Shown here in pieces: positions 10,556 through 22,716 of a DNA stretch of 64,000 bases. The notes under the pieces were generated by a model that had not been told where the DNA came from, searched no databases, and worked only from the letters and a program-made list of their open reading frames with translations. The DNA is taken from NCBI GenBank assembly GCA_963854835.1, contig OY978528.1:54598508-54662507 (forward strand). Direction: 5' to 3'. A program made the translations under genes and the position numbers. The stretch comes from Megamerina dolium (taxonomy: Eukaryota > Arthropoda > Insecta > Diptera > Megamerinidae). The stretch's first letter is position 1, and each line of letters starts with the position of its first letter.

Positions 10556-11130
10556 CTATATGTTATTATACGAAAAAAATTGTTGTATGCAGCTTATTAA
10601 AAGTGTACGCCTCTTGATGAAGTTTGGATTTTTGACGTTTGCTTTTCACTTTTCTTATTTCCTTATTATGTATTCACTCTATCAAAACAGGGACCATGCA
10701 ATCACAAAAATTGTTGCACAATAGCACATTAATAGTGTCAGGCATGGCAAATGCTTGAATGTGAACATAAAGTTTGAAATATTTTTGTAATCGAAACTGG
10801 AAATTTTAATATATTGAAAAATGGAAATTATAGCAAAATCCGATCAAAATCAAACTTTGCCAACCAACCAACTAAAGCAAAATAAAACGACCACATTTGG
10901 TAGGAAAAAACCAAAAGTGGCAACGCTGGTTATAGTACCTTTGTGACACTATGGGTAGTTCGCGTACTTAATAAGGTCTGTTCGCGTACGTAATAGTACT
11001 ATTCTTACTGAAAATGTGTTCGCGTACACAAAAAACCAGTAAAGTAGGGGAAATTGAGAGAACAAATTATTTCCTCTCTGTCATAATTCTTGCCAATTTG
11101 TACTGGTAATAATTCTATTAGTAATAGTAG

Positions 11131-11779
11131 GTCCGTTCGCTTACTTTACTAGTAAAATTTCTATATCAACACGATTCAAGAGCGTAAGAAAAATTTTCTC
11201 TAAAAATGAGAACAAAGTGAAAAAGTACGTGAACGGAAAATTTGTAAGATTTACTAGTAATTTCCAAACTTCTTCAGTTTTGTCACTTGCCAGTAAGAAC
11301 AGCTGTTTTTTCTATGTTACGAATTCTTACGTATCGATAGGTAACGGATCACCGTTATCACCGGATTCCGATGTATTTCATATAAGAGCCATAAGAACGA
11401 CTAGTCAAAACGTTGGAATTAGAAATTAGATTTTCAACGGAGCATATGAGAGTCATTCTCTTTTCCCTCTATCATATTTCCATTATATACTAGACCTAGC
11501 TATTTGTTTCCTGTTTATATTGCATATGGACTGATCTACCGTTGTTGACTAACCGTAATCCGTTTTCTACATTAGTTTAATTTACTTTCTGTCACCTTAC
11601 GTGTTAACTAAAAGCACTATAAGAATTCGTAACGAAGAAAAACAGTTTACTAGTAAATCTTACAAATTTTGCATTCGCGTAATTCTTTACTTTTTTCTCA
11701 TTTTTAGAGAGGATTTTTCTTACGGTCTTGAATTGTGTTGATAGATATATTTTTCTAGTAAAGTACGCGAATGCAGCTT
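11131..11779. mobile_element. Foldback MITE with ~200-bp arms upstream of cytochrome c1
   Basis: The left arm (11131-11335) and the reverse complement of the right arm (11615-11779) share long matching blocks: TTTACTAG at the ends, then a block with ATCAACAC, then TCTAAAAATGAGAA, then TTTGTAAGATTTACTAGTAA, and finally GTTACGAATTCTTA. The open frame at 11217-11429 lies in the left arm and is incidental. A related copy is at about 27140-27525. The element ends about 235 bp before the cytochrome c1 start codon. Confidence 0.65.
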
Positions 11780-12014
11780 ATAATTTTCGCGATAAATGAT
11801 ATTTGTAATTTTAAATGATAATTCCAATTATATATCGATAAATTTCAAATCCCACAAATTGATGTCATCGGTAGCTGTCATTTCTTTCATATTCGACCAA
11901 AAATGTCATTTGACTAGCGAATGAGTGTGTGTGTGTGAACTGAAAAAGAGTAGAAGTCCGTTTCGAATTTTCTTTCATACTTCAAAAAGTCGTGTTGTAC
12001 CTTCTTTGGCCACG

Positions 12015-13728
12015 ATGGCGGCAGCATTAAAAAGAATTTGGGGCTCTAATTTATTTAAATCCAATCCTGCGTTACACCTCCAGCAGGTATAGTTGTTAAC
12101 ATTATCGGATATCAGTGAAAATACCATGAATATTTAGTGTTCGAAATATTCGATGCATATGTAATGCTTCGCAGAATATATTCGAAACCAACAAAAAAGA
12201 AGGAGATATTATCCAATAAATTTTGTGTATTTATTCAAAATCGTAATGAAACATATCTGAACCATACAGCTATTTGAACCAAATTAATAAACTGACGCAA
12301 TTGGCAATTGGTTTATAGAATGTAACTTGTTAGAAATACTGGAAAAATTTTCATTCAATTATGTAACCCAATGGTTGAGAGGAAGAAAAAAAAAAAATGT
12401 TATTGCCCCTTCGAACTGTTACCTCATTCATATTTTTTAATAATGACTTTATATCTGGTTTTCCTATCAGGTTAATAAACTGTCTACAAGCACAAACTGG
12501 ACAAATGGCCAGAAGAAGGTGAGTTGTTCATCTATGGAATACATGGTTGTTAAAAGTTTGTGTATGTATTTCATAATTGTAATTAACCTCAAACATAACC
12601 TCAATAATGGATATTTTTATTTTTCTTATACACGGTTATGTGTAGCGTACAAATAATTAAAAAATTATTTTTATTTTAAGTTTTTATAAAATATAATTTT
12701 TAATAATAATTCAAAATTTTGTAATAGCTTTTGGCATCAATTGGTGTTATCACTGGTGGAGTTGGTGCTTTGATATTTGCTCTGGAGCGCTCGGTTGAAG
12801 CTTCTGGTACAGAAGTACATCCACCTGCCATGCCATGGAGTCATTGTGGTGCAATTTCTTCTTTAGATCACCAAAGGTATGTTTTTATTTGGAGTGAATA
12901 GCGTAAACATCTATTTATTTTCATATACAAATAGTATTCGTCGTGGCTATGAAGTGTACAAGCAGGTGTGCTCGGCATGTCATTCTTTGCACTACATTGC
13001 CTATCGCAATTTGATCGGAGTGTCTCACACCGAGGCAGAGGCTAAGGCTGAAGCTGAACAAATTATGGTGAGTTTAGATTTTGCTTTTGTATGTAATTAA
13101 TGTGATTAAGGCAAACGATTTTTCTTCTTAAACATTCTTAGGTCAAAGATGGTCCTGATGACAGTGGTAATTACTATGAACGTCCAGGCAAATTGTCTGA
13201 CTACTTCCCTTCACCATATCCGAATGAGGAGGCTGCACGTGCCGCCAACAATGGCGCCTATCCACCCGATTTGAGTTATATAGTTTCGGCTCGTAAAGGC
13301 GGTGAGGATTATATATTCTCACTGTTGACCGGTTACTGTGATGCTCCAGCTGGTGTTGTGTTGCGTGAAGGACAATATTTCAATCCTTACTTTGCTGGTG
13401 GTGCTATTTCAATGGCTCAAGTGTTGTACAATGAAGTATGCTGTGAATATAATAATTATATTATACTGTATGTAAATACTATGTTTCTCTCTTACTGTAG
13501 GTTATTGAATACGAAGATGGTACACCACCAACAGCAAGTCAATTGGCCAAAGATGTAGCCACTTTCCTAAAATGGACATCTGAACCGGAGCATGATACAC
13601 GCAAACAAATGCTTATTAAAGTAGTTGGCATTATGACATTTTTAGCTGCCATCTCTTATTATATTAAGAGACATAAATGGTCATCATTGAAATCAAGGAA
13701 AATTGTCTTTGTGCCCAAGGATAAGTAA
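12015..13728 (+). CDS. Cyt-c1: Cytochrome c1, complex III haem subunit
   Basis: Six exons: 12015-12086, 12471-12518, 12728-12876, 12935-13067, 13142-13435 and 13501-13728. All have GT...AG borders and consistent phase, and they give 307 residues, the length usual in flies. The protein passes electrons from the Rieske protein to cytochrome c in the inner mitochondrial membrane. The N-terminus is a basic, hydroxylated presequence ([14 protein letters not shown]), followed by a Gly-rich hydrophobic segment (about 43-63). The haem site CSACH is at residues 102-106, the axial Met is in GGAISMAQ (Met225), and a single C-terminal membrane anchor lies at about 269-287 with the basic RHKW...KSRK tail facing the matrix. 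A poly(A) signal AATAAA lies at 13832. The start is well supported because the first exon is complete and ends on a clean donor. Confidence 0.97.
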
Positions 13729-13831
13729 ACAATTCGTGTATACCATAAGCCACCAAGTAGGCGAATAAGCACATCTGACGAAACCATATATACCATATAC
13801 ACACAAATGGATTGTGGACAAAAAGATATGC

Positions 13832-13837
13832 AATAAA
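13832..13837 (+). terminator. Poly(A) signal of cytochrome c1
   Basis: AATAAA 104 bp after the stop codon. Further AATAAA copies near 13974 could serve a longer transcript. Confidence 0.6.
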
Positions 13838-13859
13838 GTAAAACCAAAATATTTAATTC

Positions 13860-16800
13860 GCATCGATAACTACAACAACAACAACTTAACTTTTAATTAG
13901 TGAAATGTTAAAATTAAAGAAGAAAACAAAAACAAGTTGATGAAAAATATTACACATTAAATGTAATAATTTAATAAATAAAAGCTAAAGATACACATGG
14001 TTTGTAAACCATAAAAATCAAACTATACATTGTACTTATGCCGAATGTATTGTAAAACAAGCCTGGCTAATGTGCAGCTTCTTAGTTTTTGTATTATACA
14101 TAACAGAATAAGAGCCGTTAAAAGTTATATGTGTAGTTAAATTGGAGTAGAGGCTTTTCGCTTATTATTGCTTATAAAAGAACCCAAATATAGAATATAA
14201 ACAAATCAGGAAAATGTTGCTTTTGATGATGCCTTCAGTGTGTTTACATATCTCTGCCATAATAATTAGACGATTAGGGCTAGTCAACTTTTTGTATCAG
14301 ATTGAATGCAAATTTAAGCTCCATTAGGCTTGAGCTATTTTTTTTTGCTACTTTGTTTCTAATGTTTTTCCACAAAACTAAATAATTGGAAAGTTTGGCA
14401 ATTTTAGTGAGTAACGGATGGTAACGGACTCTTTCTTATACAGTATGGGTACGAAATACTTATCTCCGATACCAAAGATCAAAGTTAGACCACACATGAT
14501 TACGCTCCTATATTGTTCATTTTTATTCTTTTGAGACGCTCGAAATTGTAAATTGTAAAATCTTTAACTCTCTATTATCCAAGAAAGTATTATTTTTCTT
14601 TTGTAAGAACCTTTTAGACGAGTTTTTTTCAGTACACCAATACCTTTATTCCAAAATGTCGTAAATCTAATTCCATATATTTTTTGTTCAATATTGTGAA
14701 TAAGAGTAAAATCCTCTGTTGACGGTGCGCTTAGCTGCTTTCTCTCTACTTATGCAGCACTGTTAAATTGAATTTATATGGATCTGTAACAAAATTTTTA
14801 GTACCGTCATACATATATCTTTTCGCTTTAAGTCGAACTTTGGGAAAGTATTAAGGCAGTATAATGAGGAATTGATTCACGGTTCTGCGTAAAAATTAGG
14901 GCAGTGTTGAAAGAAATTTGGGATTTTTCAGGAGTTTGTTTATGGGAAATTATTCTCGTCCTGTCAAAAGTTCCACATACATATAAAACCATTTTTTGTA
15001 GTTATTTTATCAATTTTGCTTCCAAAGCGACCATTCAAATAGGAAACGACAATGATGGTGGGTAGTACAAAATTGAATTTGTTATTCGAGGAAATTATAG
15101 AGAACTAGGCCTGCGCAAAAAACAACAACACTCATGAAAATTTTTACCCAAAATCTCGTCTCTAAGCTAACGCTGTAGTAATGTACTATGACCTTTATAG
15201 ATCTATTCTGCCTCCTTCAGGGACTTGGAATATATATTTTATTCCAACATAGGAAGTTTATCAGAGATCCTACCGTACTCGATTTCAACTTATTATTGGA
15301 TATTAAATATTATTCAAGGTTTTTCTTACTTATATGCAAAGTGCTGGAGAAATATTCCTGACACATGCAATCTGTCCTCCTTACAGAAACGGCAACATAT
15401 TCAATTGAAAGAAGGTTATAGTTCAGCCCGCAATGTCCTGTGAGTACCCCCCGGTAATTCTTAGATTGTTCCTGGGCAAATTAATACATTTCTTAAAGCG
15501 TTCGGCCGTCTTTCTGTACATTTAACATTATTTTAAAATTCTCTTACTTACTTACTTAAAATTCCCTTACGATTGCTAAATCACATTCATACTTCATTCA
15601 GCGGTTAATTTTGAATCCCGGAAAAAATGAAGCTATTTGATTTTTATTTGTTTGTTTTTATTTATTTATTTAATAATTAATTTAATGCATTTCTTCTTTA
15701 AATTGAAATATTTATTATAATATAGAAAACAAAAACAAAGAAAGAAAGAAAAAATAAAATGAAAAAGAAATACATTTGCATTTTTTTGTTATATGTATAA
15801 AGCAAAGTATGCACAATGATTTGTGTTTCTAAATGAATAATTTCATTAGTAATTTGAATTCCGTTCCATTAAGTTCAATAAATACAACACAGTTAACATC
15901 AGAAGGTAAGAGTCCCAGACGGCAACTAAAACAATTATGAGTGGCGGAGAAAGCAAATGGAAAATACATAATTATCGTATCTGCACTAAAACGACGTGTT
16001 TGCATATTTATGTGTGCAGCGTGGAAACGAAAAGCCGAGGACACAAAAGAGGTTGGTATAAATTTCATTAGAGTACAACTGAGGAGTGCATTGTGTATTA
16101 ATTTGAAACAAACAATCAATTGATAATTTAAAGAAACAAACAAAAATTCATATTCATACAAGCCATATAGTACATATTTAAACTATACTACTATATATTC
16201 CCATCCGCAACAAGATACTGTGGTTGCAAGTGACAGAATATCTTTTTTGCAACTTTTAAATCATTTTTTCTTTTTCGTTTTTATAGTACATAGATAAATG
16301 TTACTGTTGTTGGATGCTGTAGCAATCTGCGTGTGTTTTTTTGTTTGTTTGTTTGTGGTAGCCATAGTATAATAGTATATATAGTGGAAGCAGTTTGCTT
16401 CAATTGTTGATGCTGATGCTACATTATTAAATTTTTTATGCTTATTAATTTATTGGTTGTTGTTATTGATCTTGTTCTTGATTTATATAAGTTAATTTAA
16501 ATAATAATTATAATTATATAATAATAATAATAATAATAATAATGATAATTTTCTTTTATTTAGTAATAATAATTAATTATTTAATTTAATGCATTTTGTT
16601 GTTGTTGTTGTTTAGTTCGCAATACTCATCATCATATTCTGCATTCTCTAATATTATTCGTTCGTTATGTGGTTGTTGTTTTCTTCTTTATTATTACAAT
16701 TCAATATATATGCTTCCTCCTCTTAGCGCTTTTTAAGCGTCCCTCTTTTTGTTGTTGTTGTTCTAGTTACACACCAAATATATATATCTCCACAAATGCA

Positions 16801-17259
16801 TGGGTATATATGTTTTGTTGAATTTGTTGATTTGAAAACTGCACGCTTATTCATTTAATTACTTTATTTCTTTGATGTTGCTTTTGTTGATGTCTATTGT
16901 ATACTGTAGGTGTTGCTATTGTTGTTGTTGTTGTGGTTGTATTTACTCACATTTTAAAGTTTAATAAGATATAACATAAAATATTCTCTCGTGTGATAAG
17001 AAAATATTGCAGATAAATTATTTGTTGACATATCATAATAATTACGAAGAAGACTACAATATCGACGATGGCGACAATTACTTTCGACATCATCAACAGT
17101 AGCCACAGCAGATAGTGTGGCGTCAACACCAACACCAAAACCAACACCAGCAGCAGCAGCAGCAGCAGCAACTATTGCTAATCTATTAGTAGTAGTGATA
17201 GAAGCAGTAGCAGTAGTAGCAGCGGCATCAGCAGCAACAGTAATTTTTCGATACAACAA
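13860..17259. other. Intergenic region and long 3' flank of Uev1A
   Basis: No protein gene. The first half is plain AT-rich sequence. From about 15700 to 17260 the DNA is rich in simple repeats (TTG, TAA, CAG, TAG triplets), which generate spurious frames such as 16947-17259. On the minus strand TTTATT at 16863-16868 (AATAAA) lies about 390 bp after the Uev1A stop, so part of this is probably its 3' UTR. Confidence 0.5.
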
Positions 17260-18866
17260 CTAAAAACAGCTGCCTTCTGGTGGTTGCGCCAGTTTAAGAT
17301 TTTCTTTGCATGTCATGATTCGGCGTATTTCCTGAAGCATTGATTTTATAGTATATTCACGATTCCATCTGGCTAACATTGGAACTAATCTATGATCGAC
17401 CTATGAACATATTTATATATAAACATTAACAGAGAACAAATGAAATATTTGATAACTGTTTAACTTACCACCCCGTTACTCTGATTAATGCAATTAATAT
17501 TAATTTTTGTTAAAAATCTAAGCGTTGGAGGTTCATCAGGATAACGTTCATTACAATCAATCTTTAATGAGTACATTCTATTTTCATAGGGTGTCTGTGA
17601 AATAAAAGAGCATATAGTTCATATAATTTCCTAATTTTCTGGCGAGTTATTCTGTGTATTATAGTATATCTGTGTGTGTGTGTGTGTACTTACTCTGGGA
17701 GGACCAATAATCATGCCAATCCAATACGTTAAAGTCATGTCATCATCATTTTCAAGACCCCAGGATATGGTGCCATCACCAACACCTTTCTGGCCTTGAT
17801 CTAATTCTTCCAATAGGCGGAAATTCCTTGGAACCACTGAAAATGACGATAATACGATAAGATATTGATTATGACTCATAATGAATATAAATAAATTGAG
17901 ATTAGTTTCGCCATTTCGCTACATTGAACCTTCACTTTAATTCATTTTATTATCGCAGGAATTTGACTTCAAACTGCAACTTTATTTTTATTAATACATA
18001 TATACAGCGTCGTGTTGGATCGTTGTTTATGATTGTCATCGTGCTGTTTGTATTGCATAGCAAAGCAATCAAAAATTATCATTTATTTTCAAAGGTCAAT
18101 GGAATATTGGAATTATTTAGCAGACAGACATCAATGATAATTACATTTTACATAGTAATATGAAATATTAAAACCCAACATGACTTAAAAAAATTGTAAA
18201 TGCGGGCGCGGTTATGCCTATGTTGTTGAAACGATGACTGCATTGCAATAGTTGCGCCGATGTTGAGCGAATGGAATAGTGTAAGGTGTAGTACTGTTAT
18301 TTTAATATTTATAATGTAACCCCATTGTTGAGGGCAAACAGCATGTACTCTAATTTAATTATGTTTGTAGAATGACTAAACTGGACAAGTCATAGGCCAG
18401 TGGATGACATGACAATAGGCAAATAAACTATAGATTATATAGGTTCGAAAAAGCTTTTTTCAAAAAAAAAAAAATTCCAAAATTTGTGCTCCACCTCATC
18501 TCGTCGTTAATAATCTTCAAGCAAGCACTCATACATATATATGGATAATTACTCTACACAACACTCATATCATCATCATTATTTTGCTACTTTTGTCGTT
18601 GCTGTCGTTCACGTCGTCACATTCGTCAGTCTCTCCTTACACACTTTCACGTTTCGCATATTAACAACGACGACGACTAGTGTGGAATTGGGAAATTTCC
18701 TTTACCAAATATTACATTTTTTCTATTATATGCATCATCATTATTAGCAAATGATCCAATGATTTTTTCAACAATTTTAATACGTACAACTCTAATAAAT
18801 TATATGAAATTGTAAAATTTTTGGTTGGAAAATTTTCTTACCAACACCGGTGCTCGGATTCGCCAT
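17260..18866 (-). CDS. Uev1A: Ubiquitin-conjugating enzyme E2 variant 1A
   Basis: Four exons on the minus strand: 18866-18842, 17836-17694, 17594-17469 and 17400-17260. Splice sites are consensus and in phase, giving 144 residues (starts [15 protein letters not shown], ends PPEGSCF), essentially the known UEV length. The UBC fold is visible throughout ([32 protein letters not shown]). As in all UEVs the active-site cysteine region is replaced, here by [11 protein letters not shown] without the catalytic Cys context, so it cannot carry ubiquitin itself. Known role: obligate partner of Ubc13 in building K63-linked chains for DNA damage tolerance and immune/JNK signalling. The first exon codes only eight residues plus one base and is separated by a 1-kb intron. 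Confidence 0.96.
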
Positions 18867-19676
18867 TGTGGTTTTTGCTATTTTTATTCTTTTTTCACTT
18901 TATGTTCCTCGGTATTTATGCTCTTCTACTCTTCTTCTTCTTCGTTTTCTACTGCTACTTCGAATGTTGCAAGTGACAACTGCAACCAACTTCAATTCGT
19001 ACTCACAGAATGATATATTTGTTGTTGGTATGTATGTGGTGCGAAAGGAAAGAAAAGTAGCGACAAATATCGCTATTGAAAGCAAAATAAATGAAGCGAC
19101 TTCGATTTATCGTAAATGCGACTGGCCGACTGGTTTAGCTTTATATTCCTTGAGATAGCGGTCACAAAAAACAAGCACGTCCTCATGTACTTTTACTGTT
19201 TTAATGCCGATACCATTAGAGTATGTACTTTTTGAGTATAACTCGTTTTCTCCACTTTTCTACATAAATAAAACGTATTTTCTCCCTTTATATATTGGAA
19301 CATTCACACACCAGCCGCTGCTGTATATTTTTCACTTGTCACTTTTCGAATATTCGCGATTGGCGAATTTATACGATTTTTTTTTGTTCAACGAATTGTC
19401 AAATTCTTTAAATTCGGCGAATTCGGTTTAATGTATGAAGTTGGTTGTGACTGAGTTGATGGACTTAAAATTAGCATGAACCATTTATGTTTGCAAATAA
19501 ACTATTAAATTAAGGTTAATTTAATTTATTTAAAACAGTTCGTAGGGAATGTAAGGAAAGAATATTGGCATAATTTACTTAAAAATGGTATATATTTTTC
19601 GTTACAACAATAAATCAGATACTGAGACAGGAAACGATATCGATACTTGGTAGCAGTGCTTAAAATGCTTCAGTTG

Positions 19677-19716
19677 AAGCAGCAAAAGACGTAAAAATTT
19701 ACGTCTTTTGCTGCTT
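19677..19716. repeat. Perfect 19-bp palindrome arms with 2-base loop
   Basis: Arm AAGCAGCAAAAGACGTAAA at 19677-19695 is followed by AA and its exact reverse complement at 19698-19716. It sits in a stretch full of further GCTTTT and AAAGCA words, so it may be the core of a foldback element. Confidence 0.85.
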
Positions 19717-20672
19717 TTAAATTGCTTTTTACTGCTTTAATTTTTTTCTACCTGCTTAAAATGATCCATTCATTTCATTTCAATATAAAAAAAACTAATA
19801 ATTATACATGTACATATACATATGTTGTATATGAATTTATCAAGAAAGGAGTAAAAACAAAGCACATATGACTACGATTGCAGACGGCTTGCAAAAGCAA
19901 ACAAATTGCTTCTGCTTTGAATTGTGCTACTGTGCAAAAGCCAAAGCAAAGCAAAATGAACATTTTCAAACCGACCATTGCCGAAAGTGCAGCGCATTTT
20001 TTAAGTAATCTTTTTCTGCTTTTGCTTTTACTGGAACTACAACTACTGAAACTGGAAAAGAAATAAAATTTATTGCAGTTTTTAAACGCTGCTTGGAAGT
20101 TAGGTGACTAATTAGACAAATAACTACTTTATTTGATTGCAGAGTAATAACGATTTAAACATTTTTCATTTTAATTATGTTTTTTTTTTTTCTTATATTA
20201 GAATTTATTTGATTTTATAGTAAGATTTGTTATAATTTTAAATTTAAAAAATTTAATTTTAATTTGAAAAAATACATAATAAAGTTATTATTAAATCCAA
20301 ACGACAACCTGCCGATTTCTTAATGCAAATCGTTTCAGCTTTTTTATCGGTGATAAATTTTGTGATGCACTTCGGAATTCATATGTATGAATTTGGCTTT
20401 TTGACGCCACTGTAAATAGATTTAAGGTCTCGAAGAAATGATATGATGAACTATCCCTCGATCAAATGTTTCATTCGTAAAATAAAATCTAAAGAATATT
20501 CTACTAAAATATTTAGTTAAGCAGCATATTCTCAAAAAAGAAAATTCTTATTATTTTTGTTACCAAATAGTGTGAGACTAGTCCTAATGATATGTTGCAA
20601 CCTAAGTAATAGTTATGTTGTTCTGCATGTTCCATTATAATTAATTTGTAATTGAGAAGCATCACATATTAT

Positions 20673-20943
20673 TTTACACCCTAACAACCGCGAAAATATT
20701 GGCTAACTATTGGATAACATCGAAAGCATTAATTTGGTCATACCAATAATACCATAGTTATGTTTGTACATATGTAACGGCATTTTCATTTAAAACAATT
20801 TGGCCAACGCCTCCATAACCTTGACAACATTATGATTGGCTACTAGGAGTTTCCTAGCATATATTTGGTTATAATAACAATTCCATAGTTATGTTGCTTT
20901 GGAATACCTATGCACAAGTTCACCACTTTGTGTAGGGTGATAC
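20673..20943. mobile_element. Possible short MITE with internal direct repeat
   Basis: Left TTACACCCTAACA and the complement of right TGTGTAGGGTGATA are similar inverted ends. Inside, the phrase ending CCATAGTTATGTT occurs twice (about 20751 and 20881) with similar leading sequence. There is no target duplication I could confirm. Confidence 0.25.
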
Positions 20944-21108
20944 AGAAGCCTTGTGCAAGTATGTATTATAAGAAATTTTATTCAAATTAAAATTTTACAA
21001 AGAATTTATTTTTAAAATTCTTGACAAATTCAAAATTGTGTTATTTATTTATTAATTGTCCTTTTAATATTAAATTACACAATACATATTTCATAGAATT
21101 ATAGAGAA

Positions 21109-22603
21109 ATGGCTTCTCACTCTGTCATCACGTTGGAGAAACCTCTGCAGCATTTGGCTTTATCTGATTGGAATTCACGTGTGAATCAATTGAGAAATAT
21201 TGCCGATGCACGCCGTAATGATGCATTTAATATACGTCATAGTGCACGTACTCTTCGGAATGAGACACGCATTGAAGGTGATTGGACTAATTATGAAACT
21301 AATGAAGCTTTGGCCGATCGGTAAATACCACCAAATAAAGAGAAATAATTATAAATAACAATAAATGAATATTTCTGCAGTATAACCGAGCTGAATAGAT
21401 GGCGCGAAACGATTGCTAAAACATTGGAACGTATCGAACGCGAGATGAAACTTCTTGAAGAAGAAAAAGCTTCAACGGAACGAGAATTGGATGCAATGCA
21501 AACGCCAATTAGTGTCATTGCTGAGTGTCTAACAATGCGTGATTGTCGTTTAGGCTCTGAATTAACCTATGACGATGCTGATACTGAGATTAAAAATGAA
21601 CTAGCTGTGGTGGAGAATAATCAACGTCTATTAGCTGATCAATGTCAAAAGGCATGGGAGAAATTAAGTCGTTTGGACGAAGTGAAATTCAAGTTGGGCC
21701 TAGAAGTTGGAAATAAAGTGGAAGCTGAAGAGTTGGACGTAGCACAATTGGATTTGAATAAATTTGCTGCTAATATTACATATAAACCGGATCCTTTACG
21801 TAATCCGAAAAAGTTAGCGACTCTAGATTTGAACAGATACAAAGATGATAATCATTTTCTCCATTTGTAGTTCCTGCACATATCAAGCTTGGTTGGAGCA
21901 CACAAAAAATATGAAGCAATTGGCTGAAAATGAGCTAGCCGATACTTATGCTATACGTGAGGCGTTATTTGTGTGCCGTGAAAAGGCGCGCAACATGCTG
22001 ATATCGCAACAAGACCGTGCTGAGCACAGCATACGGAAGCGCATATTTGAGACGCAGCGTGCTCGCAATGAATTGGAGTGGCAAAAATTAAAAGTAAGCG
22101 TTTGAATGTTACAATCAACTGGAATATAGAAATTTTGTATTATTCTCTCTATATTCTGCCTTCTGTTTTAGATGAAGGATGAAATGGAGAAAGCAGTTTG
22201 TGAGATTAAAACACTCGAACAGGCATTACGCGATAAAACAGATGGTCTCAAGTTGGCTGAAACACGCCTGGAGAATCGTGCACAACGTTCTGGCATGGAA
22301 TTATGTTTGGACGATGCACATGATCAATTATGTTTGGAAGTACAAAAATTACAGGGTATACGACGTCGCCTTATCGATAAAATTGATGAAGCCAAAACTA
22401 ATTACAATCTATTGGAGGAACATGCACAGAAGATCGACGTTGATTTAGAGAATAAACAACATTCCCTAATGACTGATATACGTGCATTAGATTTGCGTCA
22501 ACGTCTAAAGGGTGGCGAATTCGGACAGAAGGCTTCACCTAGCGCACAAACTGAACGCAATATTGTGCTTACGAAGATGGAAAAAGAAATACCAAAAGAC
22601 TAA
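21109..22603 (+). CDS. Tektin-2-like axonemal microtubule protein
   Basis: Exons 21109-21320, 21381-21812, 21871-22093 and 22172-22603 give 432 residues, the normal tektin size. The third intron border is a 58-bp intron with a non-consensus donor (AA|GTTAGC); splicing there is needed to continue the family alignment, otherwise a stop appears about 16 codons later. Tektins are coiled-coil proteins that lie inside the A-tubule of ciliary and sperm doublets. The N-terminal part (LSDWNSR, RNETRIEGDW, NRWRE, IAECLTMRDCR) resembles tektin-2 best. The family nonapeptide RPNVELCRD appears as RSGMELCLD at residues 328-336. Long heptad-like Leu/Glu/Lys stretches are predicted coiled coil. It converges with Art7, 113 bp away. 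A poly(A) signal AATAAA is at 22694. It is probably expressed in testis (family knowledge). Which fly tektin gene this is remains uncertain. Confidence 0.9.
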
Positions 22604-22716
22604 ATTTCCTTTTTCTTTTTTATCTCTTCAATATTCTCATCTCATACAATCAATCACGATTCTATATACAACCAATTTGTATGCACATGTTCAAATAAAT
22701 CCGGTGTTTTTAAAAA

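Larger units (their letters stand above)
18867..21108. other. Intergenic between Uev1A and the tektin gene
   Basis: Contains the divergent 5' flanks of Uev1A and the tektin gene. A perfect hairpin is at 19677-19716 and a GCTTTT/AAAGC-rich stretch at 19650-20060. A possible MITE lies at 20673-20943. Open frames at 18825-19158 and 19204-19431 have AT-driven composition and no recognisable motif, so they are not called genes. Confidence 0.4.

Noticed and set aside
16947..17259. Minus-strand frames of 74-101 codons with Ala/Thr or Leu/Val runs
   Set aside because: Produced by CAG/TAG triplet repeats directly after the Uev1A stop; probably 3' UTR.
18825..19158. Overlapping plus-strand frames across the Uev1A first exon
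   Set aside because: Opposite-strand readings of the Uev1A start and its 5' flank, with T-rich composition and no motif.
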